From NCBI GenBank assembly GCA_914767715.1, contig OU612071.1, positions 25,477,681 through 25,541,680 of the forward strand: a stretch of DNA of 64,000 bases, read 5' to 3'. Below, in pieces: positions 11,658-23,132 of the stretch (the stretch's first letter is position 1; each line of letters begins with the position of its first letter). Position numbers and translations under genes: made by a program. Below the pieces are notes generated by a model. The model had not been told where the DNA came from. It was given only the letters and a program-made list of their open reading frames with translations, and searched no databases. Origin of the DNA: Membranipora membranacea. Its lineage: Eukaryota; Bryozoa; Gymnolaemata; Cheilostomatida; Membraniporidae.

Positions 11658-13835
11658 GTGGCTTAATTTTAATCAAGTACCCATGGGAACTATGAAATTG
11701 GAAAGTGGAAAACATAGGAAAGGAGTCAGAGGAGTGTAAAGGTTAATGGTGCAGGACCTGTAAAAATCCAATCACTAGTAGTAATTAAATTTAGTACATG
11801 CATGCCTCTCATCCTAACCAGGCCTTTGCAGAACAGGAATAAAAATACTGGAGGTCCACTTTGGGTCTGCCACATATAGTAAAACGCTGCTTCTTCGATT
11901 ATGGGTTAAAGTATGGCACAGGACTGTTTATCATTGGTCCCAGCACCTTTACTATACTGCTATGAAGACACAGGAAAGTTTAGGCTGGCTATGGCCCTAA
12001 ATGGGTTGAAGGATGGCTCTGGTGCAAAAAGAGATCCACAACTCTTGTCAGAGTTTTGAATGAGGATTTTCATCGCATCATGAATATTATAGAACAAATA
12101 CAGAACAATATTGCAGTTGGGTTCAGGGACTGTCCATGCCCAACCCCTAACTTTGATAACCCTCATGTGGTGCACAATGATGTTGGTACTGGTGGTAACC
12201 ATGTTACATAATGTGAGACTATCAGGCTGTACGCAAAGACACTTGCGAAATCCTGGCCCGATGATGTTGTAAAACTATTTTTTTTCTTACCTCAATGATT
12301 AACAAGATAGCTGGGGGTTCCCCTATAGGAGGGGGGCGACTAATACGCCATTTCCTGGTTAACCCCCAATAAGTTAGAAATAAACATTTTAGTAAGTACA
12401 GTAAGTTGCTGGAGAACAGCATGGGCAGGGCAAGAACTTTCTAGGAGGAAATTCGGCCTTGATACTTTAGAAAAGGCAGAAAATTTAGCACAAACTACAC
12501 ATGCACCCAAGTTACCTTTCACACACTGAGAAATATAGTAACATAAGGTAGTATTTTGGGGCGGGAGATGTAGTACAAAATAACAGCCTCAAACGAAGTC
12601 TTCAAGTATCATATTATCATTGTTAGCTACAGGTGTGTTAGCTACTATACCTTGGATGTCATTTGGTACACTTGTTATACTATCTGATTGTACCATAAGA
12701 TATCTGTGGAACCAGATTCAGTAACACCACCTTTCCCTTCTCTCCTTGGTCTGACTACATCTTGGAAGGTAATGTTTTTATAAACTATGATTAGACGGAG
12801 ATCAGAGTAGGCTGAACTCACAAGCAGGGTAGATTGATTTTACTTAAATAGATAGTTTACACTAAAAGTTAATACAGCAATGTGTTTACATTATTATGAT
12901 AATGAACTCTAGTTGGTCACAGCCTCATCTTTAACCTGATCAAAGTAGAATACAAATTTAATCCTGCGGAGCGGTCAATCAAGCTCCCTAACTGTGTACT
13001 GGTTCTCAGGCAATCTAAGATTCAGGCAAATTCAAGCAGGCAAATATGTGCCAACTCACCCATGTGTCGTTTCTGCAGGTTGATACTCGATTAATCAATC
13101 TCCAGCTCATACCTAATTGAAACACCCCCATATGATATCTAGGCAATCAAAGAAGGGAAGTTTGGTTTGAAATCTCAAACTCAGCTTACTATATAGTTGC
13201 ACACATTGACAGACATCGATATGATTAATAAGCTGTGTCCGTGTCTGTTTAATTATGGGTATCAAATAACTATTTATAGCTAGGCTATCAGTATACATGA
13301 CAATTCATATCTGTCCAATAAATAAAGTACAAAACAAGATCAACAGCAGTCTGCTTTCAGCAAAGTAAGTAAGCAGTTTTCTTCATCATGCAGCTATTCC
13401 AAATTTAACCTCATAACTCATATACATCTCGTAATTCACTTTCAAATGTTCTGTTCATCTGCGTCTCTTCAACCATATTTTAATCCTCACATGCAAAATG
13501 GCAGGCATTCTAAATACCTAACTAGGCATTCAATCCCAAAATACACGCAACCCCAAATGCTGAACATACCTCTCAATTTTATTATTCTTTATCAGAAGTT
13601 GTCACATGATGAGTAAAGAGGAGACAACTTCTTTCAGGATTTTCTAGTTCACAGTTTTAGTTATCTTTAGTATAATATACTAAAGATGGTTGTGAAGATT
13701 TACGTCGTGCATCTTCCACTGAGATACTGTGCACGACGTAAATCTTCAAAACCATATGATGTGTAACGTCGTGTCATGCTACATTTAATTTTCATGAGAC
13801 CAATCACTGGTTTGCAGGCAACTGAATAATTTTGC
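11658..13835. other. Region between tRNA-Lys pseudogene and the 3' side of the TPR gene, unit A
   Basis: No gene that I can support. Open frames on both strands near 11,960-12,420 are short and their differences from unit B do not favour either strand. One minus-strand stretch ends in a good donor near 12,297 (GAG then GTAAG). Unit B has an extra piece of about 985 bp at the point matching 12,563. A composite palindrome and hairpin at 13,668-13,755 is listed separately. Confidence 0.4.
13668..13755. repeat. Palindrome plus hairpin, rearranged relative to unit B
   Basis: A perfect palindrome of ATCTTTAGTATA around one A lies at about 13,668-13,692. It is followed by 25-bp inverted arms (TGGTTGTGAAGATTTACGTC onward and its complement, one mismatch) around a 16-nt loop TCTTCCACTGAGATAC. 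Unit B at about 49,770-49,820 has one arm only and carries the loop sequence in the opposite orientation. Confidence 0.8.
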
Positions 13836-14403
13836 TAATTTGTGTAGAATTGTTGTTTATAGAATGTCCTCACCAGTATTTCATAAGTTTAGATTTCATA
13901 AAACTCTGATCAGTGTTTTAAGTCTTCATCTCATACTGACTATTAGTGAAACACATACAGACTGTGAATTTATCTCCTCTGTGTGCAATGTGCAAACCTC
14001 AGCGTACCAGGTTTGCCATGATAGGATTGTTATTTGTTCAACACCAACATCAATATATAATTAAGACTAATTAGATGAATTTTGTTGTATTGTGCTGTTA
14101 AAATTACAAAAATGTAAAAGAAAGTATAGAAATGTAGTGAAAATAGTAACCAATAAGTCAGAAGTCGCGAACCAAGTCAGGATAAGTTATGTGTCTAAAA
14201 ATTAGTAGTAGTCAAGCACGAATATACTGATTATAAATATTTACATCTAAGTAAAATGTTCCCAAAAAGACAATCAAAAACATAAGATCAGAATAACTCA
14301 GAGGTTACAAGACTGACTTCTTGTCACCTGAAGGCCTCGATGATGAACCATAAATTGTGATCGACAGACCAACACTAAATTTTACAACACTTCTCAACTC
14401 GAT

Positions 14404-14409
14404 TTTATT
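14404..14409 (-). promoter_or_regulatory. Poly(A) signal AATAAA of the NTase-TPR gene, copy A
   Basis: AATAAA on the minus strand, about 58 bases after the TAG stop codon of the gene ending at 14,467. The equivalent is conserved in unit B at 50,466-50,471. Confidence 0.55.
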
Positions 14410-14466
14410 CACAACGGATCCCAACTACCTTACTTGAAACATGAATACTACAATCAGAGAGCCTCA

Positions 14467-17400
14467 CTAACTCATTGAGCAGTGTTCAAGCTCAATACCG
14501 ACTTGTTTTATCAGATCGAGACTGTCTCTTAGTGAGATCGCCTCTCGCTGGGCTCTCTGATAATCAGGAGTGAAAGCTTCATTATCAATACTGAGATCAT
14601 ACATGAGGTCAGCTGCCTTCACTGCATGTTCTCTTGACTCTGAGAGACGAAGGAGACGAAACAGGAGCAGACCTATGGCTGTGTGGGTTTGGGCGAGGTG
14701 GAATCTGGTCTGTCTGTATTGTGGGAACTCTTGAAAGACACAAAGCGCTTTGTGCAGATTTATCCAAGCTTTATCAAACTTATCAATCATCATCAGACTA
14801 AAACCCATCAGGTAACGACAGATCCCAGATCGTGGTGGATATTTCCCTGCTGGCCTTGTAAATGCCAGGTATGATAACCTGCAAGCTGTCTTATAATCCT
14901 TCAATGCAATGCAGCATTTACTTGAATCTGTCAGCAGGTCAACATAATAATCACTGAGAACAAATCTCTTACTTCTCACAGCCTGTCTGAACGACTCTAG
15001 CGCCTCAGTATAACGTCCTGTCTTAGTATAGAGATGGCCTAGTGAGTCAAAGGCTAATGACCTAGCATGGTCTCTCTTAGAGATAGCTACCTCATTTACT
15101 GTTTCGAATACATTGCTGATAATTTGTAAAGCCTTGTCATACTCTCCGAGCTCACAGTGAACTCGTACAAGACGATTGCGTGCTAACTGAATAACTGAAT
15201 AATAAAATAAAGTTTGACACGAGGTATACAAACAAAGTGCATGTGAATGATCCACCAATGATCTATGGTAATAACCCATACTATAAAGTATATTTGCATT
15301 GAGCCAAGAATGAAACATCCTCCCAACACTAAGAGCTTCACTATCAGAGTGATGATGAAGCTGTTTAGACACTGCTAAATATTTATCAATGTATTGTAAA
15401 GATCTTCTATAATCACCAATTGTATAATATATCTTTGCGCGTAACCAGTATATATACACTAGATCTGGATGTGCTGTGTGTTGGCCGTAAATGTTAATTA
15501 GGAGCCTCTCTGCATTATAAGAATCAGATAAAGCTTTCTCGGATTCCCCTAACTCATAGTGGATAGCACTCCTATCATGCAGAGCCTTATACAGAGCAAC
15601 ATCAACATTTACGCCTATGTTAGTTTTTAATGCCTCTAAGATATCAAGATCAGAAGTTCTATGTTTGAGTGCCTGGTCATATAATTCCAGCCCTCGATAT
15701 GTTTTACTCCGGTAGCTATAATAATTTGATATTACAGAAGCTAAATGAGACACTCGATCATCACATGTTTTGTCATGTTTAGTTTGTACCTCTTTCATTG
15801 CAAAATCATACAGTGACAGTGATTTTGTGTCAGATAGCTCCATAAGAGCAGGCTCTATCTTATCCAGGACCTCAAGGCTTTCTTCGTAACAATAAAGCTC
15901 TATGAAACAATTAACTTGCTGCAACTGCCAGGTTATAACTGATGTAGTATTATCACATTGGATCAGAGTGTCAACATAATCTAAAGCCTCTCTGTATTTC
16001 TCACTTTCATATAGAATGGTGTAACAAAGCACTAGTGCTCTCAACTCATATGCTCTAGGTTTTGTTATGTTGTTAATAAGAACATACTCTTCGATCATCT
16101 TCCTGAATCCATTACAATCTACCACGTTTTCTTCTGTTAGAGCTTCAATCAGGACTCTTAAAGCTCTCTCATAAACAGACATAACACAGAAAACCTCGGC
16201 TTGTAACAGGAAATTTGATTGGAGCAGACTTACTGGTGATCTTTTATCTGGAAGACATTTAACGATGAATTTTCTCATATCAACATCATGTAAATCCTCT
16301 ATCATAGACAGGCCTCTTACTACTGATCTGTTGACTAACCATTTCAGGGACGTCAACAAACAACCGAACATGAAGAAGATATTTCTGGGGATGTGATAGC
16401 GGTCACTCTCTGATTTCTGTGGGATGTTAGGGAGAACAGACAGACACTCACACTGTGTCCCTGAAGTGATGTAGGCCTTTATCCTTATAAAGATGGCCAG
16501 CCCTAGTGTTATGTTCATCAATTGATAATGCTCTTTACTTATTACCCTGAATGACGATGCCATGATCTCAAATACTTCCCACGGATAGGCCTTCTCAGTC
16601 CCAAGCAGGACTTTCAGATTTGATGCTAGAAGAGTCGGATAGCGGAACACGTCAGATTTCACTTTTAAGTCGGATTTTTTTTCATTGCCAAACTCAAATT
16701 TGGGCAGGGAAGGATAGTTTTTAATATCCTCCAAGATGGTCCTCAACCTTTTCTGGATCACTGACTTGCTTTTCATTTGCTCTTCCTCAAAGTTTCGCCT
16801 TCTCTCTAGAAAGCTTTTGTAAAGAGCTTCCCCACCATTGTGGGCAAATATTAACACTGTGCTCGAAAGTAAATCTGCAAGATCTCCGACCTTATTAAGG
16901 TCAACAGGTGATCTCAAGGCTGACTTGTAGCTTTCCATAAATTGGTCAACTGTTAATATGAGTTTTTCACTACCAGGGTAACCATTACCTGTAGGTATAT
17001 TACCAGCCTTCTTTGTAATCCCATCAATTCTAATACCGCTAACTTTGGGCTGGTCAATATCCTTTACATCTTCGCTTTTTAACTGGGCAATGTCAAAACG
17101 CTTCATCTCAGTCTCCCCTAGATTGTTTATACGGAAATATGTGTCCATAGCTAACCAAGTGAAGTAATCTGTCTTAGTTGAGTCTACTATGAAAGCATAT
17201 TCCATGTCTGAGTAAGGGGTGGCTTCACCTCGAGCTACAGAACCGAGACCGATAACAGCAAATGAGAACGGAGGAGAAAAACCAAGTTTACTCAAAACCT
17301 CAACACTGCTACCAACGATTGACGAGAAAACATTGATAATACCCTCAGTACACTCAACACTCACATCAAACACAGCATCTACTAACTGTTCAGCTTTTTG

Positions 17401-18010
17401 TATATTAGAGATACTAAAGACATCATCCAGACTGAGAGCCTCCTGGAGCGAATCTAGACTGTCTACTTGTTGTCTGATGTTGTTACGGTATGACGTCACC
17501 TCATGTTTGTGTTTATTGATAAGATTCTGATGCTCACTGAAGGATAGTGGATGATTTCCGTTATACCAGGTGTTCTCTATGTCATACACTCTCCTTAGTC
17601 TTCTCTCTGTAGGCTCTAGTTGAGCTACACATCCACTGGCCAAACCGTGAGCCTATATAGGATAAATTATAAGCATAAGTAAAACATTTTCAATGCTGTG
17701 AGGACAGCCTGATTAGTCCCAAAGCGAGGTTGGAAAAAACAAAACCATTTTTACCACTTGCTGGGAGAACACAACTTCAGGTCAACTTGAGTAAATTTGA
17801 AAATTTGTTCATAAAAAGATGACGCCTGTTGTACATGCAGCCCTGTCCGTCCAATCCTTATCAAAATGTTTGCCCAAATTTTTGCTAGATAAGAGCTTTT
17901 ACCTTGAGGCAAGTTATCCAGTTACTTTCATCCTCTGTTTCCAGAATATTTCTCTCAGCCTCAAATTGATAATGAGCTCCTAAAAGATCCAGTCCCCAAA
18001 AATCATCCAT
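14467..18010 (-). CDS. Nucleotidyltransferase (DUF294/GlnD-N-like)-TPR protein, copy A
   Basis: Two coding exons on the minus strand: 17,903-18,010 (36 codons from ATG, starting MDDFWGLDLLGAHYQF) and 14,467-17,652, joined in phase 0 for 1,097 residues. The long exon alone has no ATG at its start; TTG at 17,643 is not the start, because the upstream exon has a matching donor (AAG then GTAAAAG). Residues 171-190 read GLGSVARGEATPYSDMEYAF, the GS...D-x-D/E signature of the nucleotidyltransferase fold as in the PII-uridylyltransferase N-terminal family. D185 and E187 are the likely metal ligands, and D246 in GIRIDG is a possible third carboxylate. From about residue 480 to the end the protein is helical with TPR-like pairs (for example ALSDSYNAERLL, EALESFRQAV). 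No signal peptide or membrane span is seen, so it is probably cytosolic. Substrate unknown. A T-rich AG acceptor just before the ATG implies an upstream 5' exon. Neighbouring genes give no functional clue. Confidence 0.85.
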
Positions 18011-18011
18011 C

Positions 18012-18560
18012 CTGAAATCAGAGTAAAAGTACGAACAGTGAATCTTCTCTCATGGCTGAACGCAAATCAGCTACCAGAAGGCTGTAGCGTATTGCGCTGA
18101 CTCATATCCTCAACACGACTGTACTTTTAGCTATAATAGTACACAAATTAACCACTTTATGACTGCTATCCAGACCATATGTCTGTTCGCCAGGTTTAGA
18201 AGTCACATCGAAAACTACGTCGCGTAAGTAGTTTTGAAACATGGGTCTAACTTGGAGTTATGTTTTCACAGTTCTATTATGGGAGTCTCAAAGATGGGAT
18301 TATAATTGCAAGGACCTGCAAAGTCAACAAACCATTGTCAATTATATGTACAAGTTATGCAGAATAAGAATATGGAATATGCCGACGACTGAAATTGATA
18401 GCTAAAGATAATTGAGCAAATTATGAACAAGTATAAACAGGAAAGTGGTATGGTGCAGCGCATGTGTGAGATACTAAATACAAGGATTGATGAGACTCAG
18501 ATGCTATCATGGTCCATAAATTTCATTTAGCCTATGACTACACGTAATATTAAATATAAT
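18012..18560. other. Upstream region of the NTase-TPR gene, copy A
   Basis: This presumably holds the promoter and a 5' untranslated exon of the minus-strand gene, because an acceptor lies directly before its start exon. I cannot point to a core promoter. A short inverted repeat AAAACTAC with GTAGTTTT lies near 18,213-18,237. Divergence from unit B here is about 4% by eye, in contrast to the next 550 bases. Confidence 0.4.
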
Positions 18561-19125
18561 ATATATAAATAATAACATTCAGACGACGGGACGCTGCTGT
18601 AGCAGACAGACGTAACATCTTAAATATGGAGGGCCATCGGTGCAACCAGCACTTCCAGCTCTATCAACATGACAACGATTACAAAAACGCATATATTACT
18701 ACCCTGACAACCACTTATAGCCAACTGTGCCTCGACTGCGTCGGCGGCTTGGCCACCGTTGGGCGCGTTGGCCAGACACACCACCACATCATTCAACTCT
18801 GGCTTCCAACAGCATGCTTAAAAGAGCGTCCACTGCCCAACCAATTCAAGCGCTACAAAACAATCGCCTGCCAAAATCTTCGGGCAAATCAAACATAAAC
18901 AATAAACTAGCTAAATGTAGACATCCCCGATGTTCAATTAACCTTTCACCTCAGCTGGCCTGCATTGACGAGCGACTGACCTGCATGGCAGGAACATCAG
19001 GCCCAACCAACACGGAATTCTCACAGGTGTTTGCCTTACCTTTCCATTTGTTCCAGTATTCATTTTAAAGCAATACACCAAGGACGAGTAGTATAAATTT
19101 TGAATGTCTAAGGACTACCCTTTGC
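18560..19125 (+). other. Block with no visible difference between units A and B; two overlapping open frames
   Basis: About 560 bases appear identical to 54,627-55,192, although flanking sequence differs by several percent. Two overlapping plus-strand frames are open, 18,626-18,898 (90 codons, starts MEGHRCNQHF) and 18,727-19,068 (113 codons, starts MPRLRRRLGH). Neither has a family I recognise, and codon bias cannot be judged because there are no differences. The block is more GC rich than its surroundings. It could be a constrained gene or RNA, or a tract homogenised by gene conversion. Confidence 0.45.
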
Positions 19126-20889
19126 CAGCTTGAAAAAACCAATCAATCCTACGCCCACACTGTGAAAAAACGGCATTACTTATTTTATTTTCCTACGAGC
19201 TGTGCAAGTAGTTGTGCATATTCATGTTCATTCACAATTAAGTGATGATGATATTTTTTAATGGTGATGGCTAACTGATGTCCCTACAGTTGATTATCCC
19301 TGAAATCACTTTCACCTATCCACATTCATTAAGTTGCAGTGGTGCCTAATCTATGTTATTTACAAGTTAGATGCAGTAATTTTCATTGGCAATAGTTTGT
19401 TTGAATTTTCAGAACACAATTAATCCCTAAGTTACAGAATCAAACAATTTAAAATCAGCGAAAATCGATGATGGGTCAGACAGCCATAGTTTGGTTTCAT
19501 TGTTTCATTTGTGATAATCCAGATAAATCTGAATGATAAACATCAGCCTGCAGAAATGGGAAAGCTAAAGTGAAAGATAGATACCACAACAAGCACATTC
19601 AACAACTTGAAGGGCAAGGCGTTGGTGACCACCAACGCACCTAACCCTCTAACCATCTGGGCGTTTCAAGTCTATACGTCGCCGCATTTATCTCCAAAGA
19701 GACTGTTTAGATCACAGGCTATCAGTATTTTGAATAAACTAGAACTGACACCTCAGGACCCAACTCTAATAATGGTGCGGTGGAAGGTAGGGATAGGAAA
19801 AGCATGAGGGGATTTGTTTGCAACAGCAATATGTTCTGTGAAAAACTGAGGCGTGTCAATAGTGGGTGATTATTGGAAAAACTGCCTCTTCCATATCGTT
19901 GGTATATTGGGACCGTATCACAGGTCTTCTCCAAAACTTTGGTCTTTGGCAATGTTTGACTGCAGAAAAGATGCAAAGCTGTTGGGCTCAGGAGGTCAGA
20001 TCAGAGCTTAGTTCATTTGTCACAGTGACGCTAGATCAAGTATGATCCATTTGCTTGCATTTGTGCATCAGTTACTCTCCCTCCACTAGAGGGTGTAATT
20101 ATTGTAACAACCGCCTCATTCATTTCATTGGTCTTGGGATTATTATTCATTATGCCAATAAGAGCAGGCAACTGAAATATAAGTGTTTAAGGTCATGCCT
20201 CGCCTAGGATACTAACTTGAGAACAACTGGTCCGATTTCCTTGATTTTTCATTCAAATTATAGCTATTCCTTGTTTAGCAATTTCCAAACCCTCAATTAT
20301 CTTTGATTCAATTTCTTATGTATGTGATGGCAATTTATAAAATTTAAGTCACCGGTCCCCATGCAAAAGAATAGGAGCTGTCAATAACTGGGAGCATCTG
20401 GCTCAGACGCCTCACAACCATTTATTCATATCAAACCAGGATTGGCAGTGCAAAGTAGTCCCAATAAAATTGATTTGTCATAATTCATCCTAGGAACAAG
20501 CCTTGCCATGAATTTCAAGTACTAGAGAAGGAAAGTTCTATAATAACAGACAGGAATTAACAAGCCAGTTTGTGAACTGTTGTAAAATACACACCATAAT
20601 GACTGGATTTTAGAGCCTTATATTACCACGCCAAATCTGGTCCAGAAATATATCAGGCAAAAAACCACGTAGGGTTGGATTTTCCTCTGTATTCATGAGG
20701 CATTTATTTCAATTAGAGTAGAGATGTTGATTCGAAACTTCAGAATATACAAAAGGGATATGTTTGTAGGTAGTTCCTATACAAAAGACAGTTTTCTGAG
20801 CTCTTATTTATGCCTCAATTCAGAGTTTTCCTCTCTCCAGTTTGGTACTTTTAACCCACGCCGCATAGGAAAAACCTGCTGAAAGAGGT
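19126..20889. other. Non-coding stretch downstream of the retrotransposon endonuclease remnant, unit A
   Basis: No gene that I can support. Open frames of 66 and 84 codons near 19,607-19,976 lie on opposite strands and overlap. Similarity to unit B is very high here (about 99% by eye). This stretch holds the empty target site of the foldback element found in unit B (ATAGTTT near 19,395). No reverse transcriptase follows the endonuclease on the minus strand. Confidence 0.4.
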
Positions 20890-22225
20890 TTATCTTGAAA
20901 ACCGCTTATGATAGGATAAACATGATTTTTGATTCAGAGTCTGCGCCATTGAAAACCCTGTGAGACAGGGTTTCCAAATCAATCGGGTGCGTGTTGATCT
21001 TATTGGGCAGTGTGTGTCGATGATTGACGTCATACTGTTTTGGAATTTCTCAGCTTTGCTATCAGGGTCAGGCTCGCTGATTATTTTGTCCCAGCTCTGC
21101 TCATGTAAACTCTTTGTGATTGCAATTTTTGTCTTCTCAGTTATCACCCTTTTTCGCAAAGTAGCGTACTTCTGTTTGGGTTTAACGTTTGATGAAAGAG
21201 TGATCGAGCTATGGTAACTATTTCCAACATTAGGCGCTGATAGACATGTTTCCTTGGGTGAGTTCACGTATTCATGGATATCGGTGAATACAAGGTCTAG
21301 TGTGTTGTCTTGGCGCGTGGGGAACCACACGATCTGAGAGAGTTCAGTCATGCCACTTATTGGGCTCGTGTCCAAATCATTGAAATCCCCGTATATCACT
21401 GTGTTGGAGTTAGGATATTTGGTGGCGAGCACACTGATGGCGCTTATTATGTGATCTCTTGTTGCATCTATCGACACAAAGCAGCTTGAAGTTTGGTATG
21501 TTGAAAGCCGATCGTTTGTGGGGTTTTAGCCAGGTTTCTGTCAGCATCTTCAGGTCATAATCCACAGAGCTTTGAACATGTTCAGCGTGTTTGCTTTTTG
21601 TTATTGACCTGACATTGCTACCAAAGATACGCAGGAGGATTGTGCTTGGTCTAGCTGATTTTGGGTCTCTATTGATGTTACGGCGATAGCTCTTGCTGAC
21701 CGACCTAGTGTGTATTTGTGTACGATAGTCATTTAGGCGTGTGTCGTGAGAGGAGACAACGGCTTCTATAACATTGTTATTACGATTAAAAGGAAAGCAT
21801 GACAGCCCAGATCTGGTTTGTACGACTGAGTGGCATGTATTATTATACGGTTTGATGTTTGAAGATGAATTTTTGATGACAGAGGTGGGGGGATAACGCA
21901 CTCTGTGTTTGCTGACATTTCCTAGTGCATGGAATGTACCTGTATCAGGTGCATTACCATAATCTCCATCATAAGATGGGCCTCTATTGGTAATAGAGAT
22001 GGGAATGAATTGCACTCCATGAAAGCTACCACGTCTTCGTACATGACATGAATTATCAACAATGTGCTCATTAGTGGTAATTGCATGACCATAATTTCCA
22101 TCATAAGAAGGGACTCTCTGCACCAAAGCTTTTGCCCTACTTATCTGATATCTATTGTATGTAATAAACTGTGACCCTCGGTTAGAAATGACAGTTTGTA
22201 TAGGGTACCCCTTAAACTCAGTCAT
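20890..22225 (-). mobile_element. Non-LTR retrotransposon remnant, endonuclease part (unit A)
   Basis: Two minus-strand frames. The upstream one (22,225 to 21,410) starts MTEFKGYPIQTV, has two PSYDGNYG-like repeats, and reaches the start of an endonuclease/exonuclease/phosphatase domain: FGSNVRSI then LKMLTETWLKP. The downstream one (21,477 to 20,890) contains VIYGDFNDLDT and TRQDNTLDLVFTDI, the later motifs of the same domain. Between them part of the domain is missing and the frame changes after the LLCVDR segment, so there is an internal deletion. No reverse transcriptase follows in this orientation. This is unusual, as non-LTR copies normally lose the 5' end. A hydrophobic frame at 22,222-22,503 precedes it. 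Confidence 0.75.
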
Positions 22226-22585
22226 GCTAACCAGACTCGACTATCAATATGGCAGGAAGTATAAAATGCTGAATCATCACAATCAACAATCAAAGAATCA
22301 GAATATAAAATCACTGAATTATTCAATTCAACAGCTGGATATAGCACAATGAAGGTTATCAGGAAAATCCAGGATAAAAATACAGTCTTGTGGTCAAGGT
22401 AAGAAGTAAGCATTGGTAAAATGACTGGAAAAAAGGCTAAAAACAGAGATAGAATAAAACATACAACCTGACCAGTTAAAGACCTTGACCTTATTCTATG
22501 CAAACTGCAAATCGTTTTTCATGCAATCATTAACAGTTTTAGACATCATCATTTTTATTAATATTTTACCGCAGACAGACCAGCT

Positions 22586-23132
22586 TTTTATGGGCCATAA
22601 TTCATTCTGTATTTATCCCAAAGACTGATTTCCAACTTTTCTGAAATGTCCAACCTTCAAGCTATACACCATATTGTTGTCATTTTTTGCTAGGATTCCT
22701 AGGCTATGAGTAATCAAGGTTTTTAAAATGAGTTTTACCATATAGATTTACATGGCTTAGGGCAATGCACGGACATTTCCTAATTTTGATGACCAGCCGT
22801 CTAGCAATTGTCACATGTAAATCTATATGAAAAAACTCATTTTGAAAACCTTGATTACTCATAGCCTAGGAATCCTAGCAAAAATGACAACAAGATGGTG
22901 TATAGCTTGAAGATTGGAAATTTCAGAAAAGTTGGAAATCAGTCTTTAGGATAAATACAGAAGAGTTATGACCTATCAAAGGTGGTTATGTCTGCCTAAC
23001 AAAACTCCATTATAACTTATATAGAATCTGAAATTGGCAGGTGGCCAGATTGATGAATTTCCCCCAGTGGATAAAAACCGCGGGCACTATAACGATAATT
23101 GAAGTGTCCTCTCTGTATATCCTTACTCTGTG
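22586..23132. mobile_element. Foldback element, left end deleted (unit A)
   Basis: Long inverted repeat. Sequence from about 22,592 (GGGCCATAATTCATTCTG) is repeated in reverse complement up to about 22,990 around a centre near 22,780. The right end reads CCTTACTCTGTG and is followed by ACAACAC. Compared with 59,918-60,617 in unit B the outer part of the left arm is missing; the junction lies in a TTTTTAT microhomology. Non-coding. Confidence 0.85.

Noticed and set aside
11960-12202. Opposing open frames near 12 kb as genes
   Set aside because: Frames on both strands look equally plausible and the differences from unit B change residues in both, so neither can be supported.
14683-14874. Plus-strand open frames inside the TPR gene (also 17,219-17,530 and the unit B equivalents)
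   Set aside because: They are antisense shadows of the long minus-strand coding exon; changes between units follow the minus-strand codons.
17641-17643. TTG as the start codon of the TPR protein
   Set aside because: An upstream exon with ATG, donor and compatible phase is conserved in both units.
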